DNA of 64,000 nucleotides from Megalonaias nervosa. Lineage: Eukaryota > Mollusca > Bivalvia > Unionida > Unionidae. The stretch is taken from the NCBI GenBank assembly GCA_016617855.1, contig JAECUM010094118.1:1-64000 (forward strand), written 5' to 3'. Of the stretch, positions 11,447 through 23,400 are shown one piece after another. How positions within the stretch are numbered: the stretch's first letter is position 1; each line of letters begins with the position of its first letter. A model generated the notes under the pieces. That model did not search any database. It saw only the letters and a program-made list of their open reading frames with translations, and was not told the DNA's origin. A program made the position numbers and the translations under genes.

Positions 11447-14400
11447 CACGGTCAAACCCGGTTATCTCGATTATGTCAGGGGTATAAAAAATCGTCGACA
11501 TAACTGGGTTCCGAGATGTCAGGGTTTAGTTCATAAATCTACTGCAGAACAGTGATTGTGCATCTTAAGTACCAAAAATGAGGAGTTTTATTTCTAAAAA
11601 CGATTGGCATTTCTAGTGCACAATAAAAATAATTCAGTCTTGCCTGGTTGGAGAAAAAAGATTGGAGGTCTTTTAAATGCGATTAAGTAACAAGTTGCAT
11701 ATTTTTTTACAACAATAAGTTACTGCAACAATGTCAGTGGTTTAAAGTTGTTTTTATTACCCTGTGAATAGCCTCATCCCTTTGGTAGCCTCAGAAAGAC
11801 TGATTTTCTCACACTATCCAAAATCTAGGCCAATTGAAGTACATGCACCTGTAGGACTATACTAATTTTTTTTTTGAAAGTGTTTTCTTTTGTTAGAGGT
11901 GACTTGTGACTAGCAGCACAATGTAACTGACCAATATTGTGCGTGAAAATCAATCTTTTTCTTTTTTTATCGTCAGGTTCATTTACACCAGTATATGCAG
12001 GTTTTTACCAATAAATTTTGCTTCTGTGCCGGAAAAAAGATGGGGCTGTCAGTATTCATGTACCGACAAACTGTAAAATGTGTTTCAAGTCTTTAAAGTT
12101 AACTTTCTCGACATCAAATTCTGTATGAAGCCAACTTATTCCATTCATGCAGTTACAAGACAACTTATTCCATTCATACAGTTGTAGTCCCATATCCCTC
12201 CTGACTTTGATCTGTGATCATCAGCAAGAACGCAGCACCAGAAGGAGAGTAGGCTAATCTCTTTGATGGATTGCAAGACTTTGAAATTCAAGATAAAAAC
12301 AACACAAATGAAAGCACTCTTCTTTCTGTTTCAAATTTTAATCCTATCAGTCGCCTTCTGCTTCATTCCGTTTGTGTTGAAGAATATGTAATCATGGTAC
12401 AGCGATCATCATTTTCATAAAAAGAAATACTGGGCACTATAGACTTTTTTTTTACAATACCATTGGTGCTTTTATTTACTCTAGTTCAAAGCAAATTAAT
12501 AACCAATGGGGGGTAAGTGGGGGGCAGCATAGTTTGGAGTTTTGTGGGTTTTTATTTATAGATTATTGCGAGTCACTTGATCTAGCCATGCTGAAGTTGA
12601 AGGCTTACGCTCGCACCAAGCAGGAAAACACTTTAGTTCTTACCGAATTTATTTTAAATATATTGTGTAAAACAAATTAGGTATTTTTAGCTATGTTTAA
12701 TGATGTTAACCTGATAATTTTTCCGAGTTTTAGACAAGATCAAATTTGCAATGCTGTGTGAGACGACTATATTGTCATGGTGTGGACATGAGATAATGTC
12801 CGTTTTGAACACGGCTTACGTAAAGGTCAGAAACGCATGCATACAATTTCCTTACTCTAAAGTATTGTTTACATGACAATTTTCTCTACTCTGTGTAGGT
12901 GATAAACCATGCATTAATGAGATTGGCTGATTAGCATTTGTACTGGTAAAATCTGGTCTTGTACGACTTTTTCCATCTTGCCAGTACTGTGCATGGGTAA
13001 TAGCGGAAACGTCGGATCATTTCTTGTAAAAATTTCTGAGACGAACATTAAAAGTTGCATTTCGTAGAATTAAGCGGGTCCACATGTTGCTTCGGACTGA
13101 AACTTGTGCCTGACATAACCGGGTTATCGACTTAACACGAGTTGAGATAAGCGGGGAAAAATTAGCATAACAAAGTATTTTTTCGGGTCCGGACCAAAGT
13201 GCTCGACATACACGGGTTCTCGAGATAACCGAGGTTGAGGTAAATGGGTTTGACTGTATACGGCGCATTTGATATAGAATACTTTTTATGCTTTCGTTCC
13301 ACTTGGGTCATACTTGAACCTCTCTGGATTGACCTATCGCCACTTGTCAATCACGCTGGATCAATTAACCAATCAATGAGCATAAAATAGACACACCTCC
13401 AGGCATTGCCTAAGTCTGCCATTTGCCTCCGACAAGCTGCTTGTAGCAATGAATTATGACCAGTATTTACAAATTTTGCAATGATTTGTTGATTTCTTGA
13501 TTGATGGTGGTGAAAAGAAGTCTTGTAATTCTGACATTTAATATCCAGATCATCTAAATGGACGAATTAGATGTATTCCTTTCCCGAAACATAGGCAAAA
13601 CTTCGATGGATAACGACTTGTCACGTGTATGATCAGCTGAGTAAATGCACAATTGATGGCAATTACAACCTGTTTGTTTGCATAAAAGTATGTCCCGTTG
13701 ATAGCTTGAAATTGAAATTGAAAAATGTATATGTAAAAATTAGCGTTTAAAGAATATAGGTGGAGAACCCCTAACTTTCGGGCTTTGATATATATTATTT
13801 ATTCTTGTATAGGAAGCACTGAACCCAAGGCTGCATTATTTTAAAATTTGAAAATTTACACTTTAATGTTGGCTTGTCCCAAAATTAAAGTTTTATCGTC
13901 TAGATCTTTCAGACACTAGAGTGACGCTTTACTTTCTCATTGGGTTGAAGGAGGGACGGGGATACAAAAAATATAATTATCGTATTTACTGCATGTTTTC
14001 GGACACTGTTTTTGGGCACTATTTTAAAAAAAAAAAAAATATAATATTTAAATGCCTTGTAATTTTCAGACGTTGCTCTGCAATAATTTTTTGTACAACT
14101 TTGTTTTCGGACACAATCTAAGAAGGTCAGCTGCGTCGTTTTAAAGTAAAATTCACAGCGTGTTTGCCGTTAATTTAACTGATACTAAGTTTGCTTCATT
14201 TGGTTGCCAATTATTTAATGTGATCATTCCCTTCCATGAACTATACAAATTTAAAATTCTTAATCGTTTGTATGTATGCAGATAGATTAATGATCCACGA
14301 ACTAGGCAGTGCCTCCTCGCTTGTTGCATAATGTACGATAAACTTGTCCATTAAAATTATTACAGTACTAACAATATTATGTTTCACAATGACAGCTTTC

Positions 14401-17400
14401 CAGTATATAAACTTGGCTGGCTAACTTTTGATAGTGGTGGGTATCCTGTTTATACTTTATATTTCACTAGCTTGATTTGGCTAACAAAAATATGATTGGT
14501 TGTCGGTGTAGACATCGTTACACACGAAACCACTTGAAGCAGGTGTGACAGTATGGCTTTGAATAGAAACCATGACCCCTGCTTTATAACATTAAACAAT
14601 ACAACATTAGACAATACATCTTGAGAGTCGGCATGGATTAGTAAATTCATTGGCATCGTGCAACAAAACAAACCCCTTATCCCTGAGGCATTATGTACCA
14701 CGGTTTAACCATAGTTATTGTTCTACAGGTAATAAACCTCTTTGTAGACGATAAATATCGATTGTGGGTGCTACATGTTTGGTACATCGTGTGGTCTTTT
14801 AATGAAATCTAGATGGCTGCCTTTTATTTCCGAACACATATGTCAAAGAAATCCCACAAGTTATGTTATTAACAGTTGTCACCTAGACGGCTTGAAATCT
14901 CGACATGCATCAAAACAATCTTTGAGCATTCGATTGTTTAGAGTCGGCAAGCTCTGCTCATTTTGAAGCTACCCTTGGCTGGGTGGGAAAAAAAAAAGAA
15001 GAAAAAAAGAATAGAGAACCACAACAAATAGATCACTTTTATTTGTAAAAATACCAACATATTAATCACGCCGACTCGTATATTGCAACTTGCTTGTTAT
15101 TTTCACCCTTCCTAGGTATGCGCACACCACTCACCCCATATGGAGCCTCTAAGATTAGCGATCATACATGTACCGGTATTTAAACTCTCCATACTAAAAT
15201 GCTTCTGTCATAAATATCTTCAGAATTATAATGCCAAAATCTTTTTATTTAGTTAGTATTAATATCTTAATTACATAGAAATAAAGGTTGCATGTGTTTG
15301 TAAGGTAAATTTTAATGATTACTGATTAGCAGAGGGTTAAACTGTGGATTGCAAGATTACTAATATGGTGGTTCTTTTGGAAATTACGCACACAATCGTG
15401 GCTCTAATACATGTATGGCTGCGTTTTCTGGTGGATGGACATGTATCAAATAGACAAAATAGGCAAGTAATGCCTGTTTTTCATTCATTATCTTTTCCGT
15501 GGTGTTAGACAAAATACTTGTTTTACTTCATGGCAGCACGTCATCATGTGAGCTAATGGCAACTTTGTTATGTACGTGGGGCAGGGGGCACAAATTTATC
15601 TTCCCATTTGTTTTCAGACACCTAATTAAAGAATTTGATATGTATTCGGACAACAACAAAAATAATTATTTTTTGCCGTCCGAAAACATGCAGTAAATAC
15701 GGTAGTGATAAAGAAATAAAAAAAGTTTTGGAATAATTATCTTCTGGTATATTAAGCATGCATTTACATATTTACATCAACAGACATCATTGATCAAAAT
15801 TTCATTTGACGAACATAGCAGACCTTAAAATTGTTATGTACAACAGTATACTTCTAAACAGTAATTATTTACGATTTTGTTATTAATTTTTAATTCATAT
15901 CCTTTTAAGGCAGCATAAACATAAGTCAGATAAAATTAACAAGAATAACATTATATGCTAAATACATCAGCATCTTTTGAAGCAAGTTTCCTTTTGTACG
16001 AATAAGTCCTTAAACAGCTTTACAATTTTTATTATTTACTGAAATAAAACACTTAGGTTCTTAATGTACGAACTTGAACAACATATATCAATATTGTCTA
16101 CTGCAGTATAATTAATGCAACTTTGTAATTTTTAATTTTTAAGAAAAATAAAATAAACATCACTTAAACTGAAACATATTTCTTTGCCAAAAACTGCATG
16201 TTTGTTGGAGGTTAAGTCACGTGATTTGGTAGGCGGAGCGATCTATTGTCTGGCGTAAGGTCAGTTGGCAGATATGCATCTTGTTTTAAATGAAAAGGGC
16301 GAGAAGTTGAATCCGATATGGCCACCATGGCAGTCATCTGAACATTTGTCTCTTTTAGTTGTCATATTTGACATATTTCCGTCCTTATCAAATGTGCCAA
16401 TTACATTAAACTATGAAAACTGGATCTATAGCAGTTTATAGTTCTTGTCACAAAATGGTCAAATTACGCAAACACATGGCGTATCTCAAATCTGCTGAGC
16501 AATCACAAGTCGCACATTTTGTGATGACAATGCAGGGTTTTCAGTAGACACGTACCCTCCGGTTTCGATGCGTGGAATTTAAAAATTGCCCATTTTTGAG
16601 GCATAAAAATTTTAACTTTCGCTTCTTTTTGACTCCTGTAGATTTTGGCTGGAACATCACTCTTAATTACTCTTGATTTACTTCCAGCTTAGTTTATTTC
16701 TAAGAGTACGCCATCCAAAACAAATTTACTGAAGGAGGTACTGATTGAGTTCAACAATAGTCTAGACCCTGACAGCCAATAATATCATACCAATGGAAGA
16801 TATACATGAACTGGGCGGAGCCAACAGTTCACGAGTCAGGATTCAACTGACTTAGATTTGAAGTTTATGATGGAGGAAATGATTATGATGTGAATGAACT
16901 GCCTCTTGACCAAATGTCAGCATTGGTATGTTTGGACATCAAATTAAAATCAACTGGTCAGAACTGGAGCATATCATTATGGTGGCTCATGAACCGATTG
17001 CCAAAGGAAGTGGACCAGCTTTGTTTTATTGGCAAGTTGCTTTGTTTACAGGGATGTTTAAAAGTTCAGAATCACGATTTCACTGGATTCATTTCTGATA
17101 AAATGTTAGCATTTGTTTGATTGCACTTTAAACTATAATCAGTTAGACAAAACGGGAATATATGGCTTCTTACTAAGCCAGTTTTCGGGATGGGCTTGTT
17201 TTAATTGATGGCTCATTCAGATCTGAACTTTAAAATCACAATGGCACAAAGAAGTATATTTTCTTTCTGTCTGTCTCGGAAATGACCTGGGGTTGGTGAT
17301 TTCTCTGACCCTGAGACTCCAAAGAAACAGAAAGATGGTATCAGCTCTGAGGAGAGTCAATCACTGAAATTGTTACAAAATTTAAGAACGAGTGGAAAAG

Positions 17401-20400
17401 TGAATAGACTATTCTATGATGTACATCTGATATTTGAATAATATATAACCTGCATAGTTATATTTTTTTTGCATCTAAAATGATTTGAACAGTTGATAAC
17501 AGAATATGCTGAAAAGTTGAAAATATAATAAAGTATAAAATAATCCGGTGTGTTTCATATACAAAAAATACAGTAACATATATAGTCACAAAGATGAACA
17601 TTTGAGAAAAATGAGATTGTATATTTCTTGCAAAAGACTACAGGTATTTCTCAATTATTCAGCACGAGACAATAAATCTTGAAAGTTTGTTTCCACCAAT
17701 AACGAGGAATCGCAGCTATGGGCTTATAACTGTCCAAAAGAAAAGACTCGAGATTTTAGTTTTGACTGGTTGAGATTTTGGGTTGAATGGTCAACTGACT
17801 AGTCAGTTTGGAAATTTATTGAGAAATTTGTAATGTGTTCAACGCCAGCGCCGTATTACTTCACTTCATCTTTCAATTTGCAAATAACTATTGATTTAAC
17901 CTTTTTCTGATCTGACACATTTTAAAGTTGATAAAGATCCCTCTTGTAACTTCTGCTTTATTTTTCTTATTTTCACAAAAATGAGTGAAAACACCTTTGA
18001 CCTTGCAGCACTTTTCGAATTACACAACATCGCATTGTCCCATATGTTTGGGACCTACATAATTGCATTCTTATGCTTAATCTTCAATAACACAATATTT
18101 AGAATTTGCTTTCTGTGAATTAAATATTTTCCTTGATATATTTGCCCAGTTCACAAAAACTGACAATCTAACAGGGGGGTACTTCCCAAATGGCACTCAC
18201 CGCCAATATTTCCCGCGACGGGTTCACTTTTGGTTTGAAACTAATTTAATGAAGAAAATAATGCACATGTGGCAGTTGAACTCTTCAGGTCACCTATTCT
18301 GTTCATTAAACAATATTATTACATTCTATTGTTTAAGTTTTGATGCAAAAGTTTTTTTTAATTATCAAATGATAACTTGCTGGAAATCAGCCAGTGTGAT
18401 AGTTGCTATAACCATAGCCACCTATAACAGAGATGCCCATCGTTCTGAATTTGGCATGGATGTCTTGAGTTGCCAAGCCTGTTCACGAATCACGCTGCCA
18501 TATACAGAACTTGTGATTTTTTGCAACAATAAAAAAAAAAAGAAAAAGAAAAATTTTCTGGAATTGGAAGCCTTGTGCAGGTATATTCGGTTCTTTCAAA
18601 TCTTGTCTGGTAATCTGTAACATGTCAGTTTCTGGCACACAAAATGTTTTCGGTTCTTTCTTGTCTTTATGGTAATTTGCGACATAAGACCAGTTTCTGG
18701 CATATAACGTGCCATTAATGAAAACCCTTTGTTTCGTTTCTTCCCAATTTCCTCCGGTACTTTGTATAATATCAGTTTCACGCCATTATTTAAAATGCAT
18801 CATTTTGCTTGTTTTCTTCATGATGTATAGCAGTTTCATTTTTGGTGGGTTTTTTCATATTAGATTTCTCCAGCATTTGTTTACTTGCAAACTGTAATGG
18901 GCAGTGTCTCCATAAACCTTTTGTGCATGCCTTGACTTTAACATGTAAGGACGAGTGATTTTAAGCCCATCCTGAAGGCTATATGGAATCAAATTTAAAT
19001 TCATCATTTTAAAGAAAAAGACTCTTCCTGCATGTTTTAAAGATTAAAAAAATCCTTCCAAAAATGTAGCTAAGAATGAAGCCATGTGGAAATGATTTTA
19101 GAAAAGGATCTTTTGGCAAAGTTGAAAAGAGTTTAAGTAGCAGTTTGGAGGACAATTAAAAGAATGCATAACTGTGTTTGGTAAATAGTGTTATGTAACT
19201 GCACATGACATACAACGTTTTTAAATGATTTTATCATTCTACTTGCTTACATGTGGAATTTTTATTTGCTGCTGAGAGTATCACAAATTTTTCAAAAGAA
19301 TCACAAATTTGTACCCTTTTGCCCCTAATTTCCCTGGATAGCAATGGGCATCTCTGGAGAAGGGGTTTTCACCACACAAAAAAATAATAATAATAATGTC
19401 CTTTTTTGCATTTGTAGGAGGAAGAGATGAGAAAGGAGGGTGGAAAATATGCACATCTGAATGAAGAGCTTCATGTTCTCATTGAGGCTTTTGCAGAGAC
19501 GACAGATGCATATGCAAGATTTTCCCACTGCCTTACGGAGACAAAGAAGTTTTTGGTGCCAGTAAGTGTAGTGAAGAAGTACAATTGATTAACATGCATT
19601 TTCTGGCACTTGCAAAAGATGTATTGGAGTAGAGCAAGTTCAGTTTTATTATATCCATGTTGCATATGACTTGAAATAACTCTCCAGTTTTGACCAGAAC
19701 TTGGGAATACACGCTATTAAAATATAAATCAGGAATTCATTTGTGCATTTTCCAAAGATAAAAAGTGGAAGAAATTTGGATGGCTCACTTGATGCACAAT
19801 GAGAGTATCTGTCAGATGGAGTAGTGCTTCATTGCTGTATGGCATGTTAAAATTGTTTGTCTTTACATTGTAGCAATTTATGCAATGTTGTCGCCTTGAA
19901 ACGTAAAAAAAACCCCAAAAAACACCCAAAACTGGGGGCTGTGCGAAACACAGTCCCTTCACCCTAAGAATCCTGTATATACTGGACATGAAAATTACTG
20001 TATGATGGTGTGTTGCGAGTACTGTCCATCAGACCCAATGATATTACTTTTTTTTTCTGTAGATACAACACAATATGCTGTTTAATCCATGAAAGGTTTT
20101 GAAGAGTGTATTTACAGTTCAGTTAATAGAGACTCTTTTAATATTGTAGAAAATCCACATTTTGAGTGAACAATATGCAGAACACGAATTTAAGCATGAT
20201 CTTTGATGTTTTTCTCAACTCCTGCTTAAACCAACTTTTCAGCATTATGTGCTTACCATATGTTATAGACAAGTTAACATGGTTGTATCGGCTGGCCAAA
20301 ATTTAGTAGCAAATTTGCTTGCAAGAACTGGTGCAGAACCTGTTGGGTTGCAGGATGGCCATTGTTCCATGCCCAAAAAGGATGACTGAGGATTTTTTTG

Positions 20401-23400
20401 ACAGAAGTTGCAAGATGCTCCCCCCTCCTTCTTGTGTGATCACTGGAGATCATGCTAGCAAAAAGTAGATTAATGGCTTCAAAATTGAAACCAGATATGG
20501 GGGTCTCGGGTATACTTTTCAATGCATTTCTTTTACAAAATTTTAATTTCTTCTCTGGTTTATTCAAATACAGCCAGTTATCAAAAGTTTAGAATTCTTT
20601 GAATATTTTGTCAGCATATTCTTTTATCTGTTTATTGGAGGACCACAATGATGACGTGTCTATGCAGCAGATGCAGGAAATGATGTACCTGAATGGTGAC
20701 AAGCCAGGAGGTCGTGGTCGTGGTAGAGGGGGTCCTGCAGCATTGCCTGGACGAGGTGGTCTTCTGTCCACACCAGGAGCAAGGTACATTATATGAACAA
20801 AATAGCTTTTCAGTTTCTTTTAAATTGCCTGTTTACATCATGGGGAAGATATATTACTTGCCAGTATTTATGTACCTGTCATGCCTTGGTGGAATCGAAC
20901 AGTTTTAGTTTTTGTAAAATTGTGGGGAGGGAGGCAAATTGGCAGGGTATATACTAGAGTGATTTTATGATCTGAATGTCAACTTTTCTCTATGCATCTC
21001 TTGAATTATTCAAGGCCATGATTGGACTTTGTATGCATTTGTTTATGTCCCATTCAGGATACTCCTTTAGATCATTGACTCGCCTTGTTTGAAAATTTTA
21101 CTTACGCCTAGTCACTTGGACCATTGGAAACCTTCATGAAACTTTGTATGCTCTTTTATCATGACTAGGCACATCAACACAAGATTTTCACCAGAAGACT
21201 TCTTGTAATGTCTGGTTGATTCTAGATTACATTGGTGCTGTTATATGTTGTTGCTGCTCTTCAATAGAAGAATTCTTAAGGTGTTGAGATTGACCTAATT
21301 AAAAAAGATGCAGATAGACTCTCATTGTGAAAATATTACCTCTATTCCTTCAACATGGATGGTTAGATCACCGGAGTTTCCAACAAATAGACTTGATACC
21401 TTGTTGGCCTTAAAAGAAAAGGTACCAAGAATGTGTCCAGTATGGCTACTATGATGGCTGTCATGAACACATTGCTGTAACTAACCCTATGAATGGCTGG
21501 GCACATGGATGTGGAGTTTTCAACAGAAGACTTGTAATACCTACTTTTGTCGTGAATGAAAATTGTGCCAATCTGACATCCAGTATGTCCACCACTACAT
21601 GTAATCTGTAGATCCTGTCATGGAAGAATATCGGTTGATTTCAACACTGTAATTTCAAGAAGAAATGGTCTAACCGTGAATTTATTCACCCAGTAGTGCA
21701 TCCGTCCCTTCGAGGGATACTTGTCACAAGTTTAAAATTTTATTTATTTATTTACATTTAAGGAATTTCTTTGATCTCTCTGAAATAAAGTTTTTTTTTT
21801 TTTTTTTTTTTTTTTAAACAAAAATGTCAGATTGTACAGAAATAACCGTATTGGCAAGAGTAGTATTTTGGAACATAATGAATTGGTTGCATCTTGAGTA
21901 GAAATTTGAATCTTTGAAAATGTTTCATCTTTGGCTTTGTCAAAATGTGCAGATTATTTATTCTGTTGCTTGCCTTTTGGAGCCCAGTGTTTTACTAGGC
22001 TCCATGGGTGACCACACTAAAACAAAGGCCAGAAATCAAACCAGGCTCATAGTGCTGAGAGTGACTGCTCTTTGTCCTCCCTCAGTCTCCAATATCTGGA
22101 ACAAAAATGTAGATTATGTTGACAAAAACTTCTCCAGGTTCTTGGCTTATTCGTGGTAAAAAATAAATGTCTCGGGATTTTAATTGTCTGAGAAGAAATT
22201 TGCATAGACAGGAATGGTGACAATTTTTTTTTAAATATGGATTTTGTGATTGTGCTTTTCTTACATTGTTTGCTGTTCTTTTTAAAATTTCCAAACCGTG
22301 TACATCAAGTTCTAAAACAAAAGATGGTATCAGACACTTCTGTACATCATGATTTTGTTTCAAGCATGCCATTTTGATGGGTTAATACAAGCACTTGCAA
22401 AACCATCTTGATATTTACTGGGTGTTGCACCATCTTGGATCACCTCAAACGATTCACAAAGTGCAGCTGTTGCTCTATTTATGTTTCATTGCAGGAACAG
22501 GGTCAAGTTGGTCGTTATTTTGATGACGGCTTGTGCTGTCTTTATCTCAAAGTTGGGCAAAAAGTGGATTCGATTTGAATGAAAGTCTATATTTAATTTT
22601 CAGATGATTGTGATCAGTAATCATTATTCTGCTCTTATTTAATCATCTTCATTCCCTTGTCTCCCAGTGCATTCAGTTCCTTAAATTGTACTATTTAAGC
22701 TCTTGCTTTCCAGTTACAATAGATTAATTGGCAGAATAAAATGTATCCTGTATTCATAAAAGAACAAGTTCTTTTTTGACTAAAATCAGGCCCATTCAGA
22801 TGTTAATATTTTTCCGATTTGGTTGTCCTATAGGCAAACTATAAAAGTTCGATCATAAAACCCGAGTGGGATTTATATTTACAAGCACTACACGTTTTAT
22901 TACACAGTCTAGACAGTATAATTTCCAGCTGGTCAGTATTGGCGCTTATGCACTGGAGAAATCTAAGAAAGCAGTTGCATCCTTTTAATGGTGGAGTTGG
23001 AGCTAGGTATTGTGAAAAATTTTGTACCACAGTATACAGAGGCGTTTCTGAATGTACTATGTTACGTAATGCAGTATACCACAACTATATCAGGGACCAA
23101 CCATTCAGTCTTTCTGAGCAGGGGTCTGGCACTTTTCTGTTTAATTTCTATCAAGAGTTGGAAGAAATGTTTTGTTCTGATTTGTAGCAAAATAACACCA
23201 TCCATGGAATTGTCTCAAAAAATGTTTTTTGGGATAAAAGAAAAGAAATTTTATCTCTAAAGAAAACCGCTGCCGCACCCCCACCCCACCCCCCAAATTA
23301 AATGGCCAACTCCTTATGAAAGATGAATTTGTTATATGTATATAAACTGTCATATAATTTGCAGTCTAAAAGTTGTAACTAAAGGGGGATGATTAAGCCT

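Larger units (their letters stand above)
9776..19417 (+). other. KHDRBS intron 3, 9.6 kb, transposon-rich
   Basis: GTTTGA...TTTGTAG. It holds a 'tatggccacca' repeat patch (about 10460-10790), a segment at 11185-11343 duplicated in inverted form at 16492-17950, an AT microsatellite, and two TA-flanked DNA transposons (11447-13256 and 13978-15704). 17960-19400 has nothing recognised beyond A-rich runs. Confidence 0.85.

Noticed and set aside
20589..20796. Open frames on both strands around exon 5
   Set aside because: Shadows of the Arg/Gly-rich exon; only the frame joining LVP to DHNDD is family-like.
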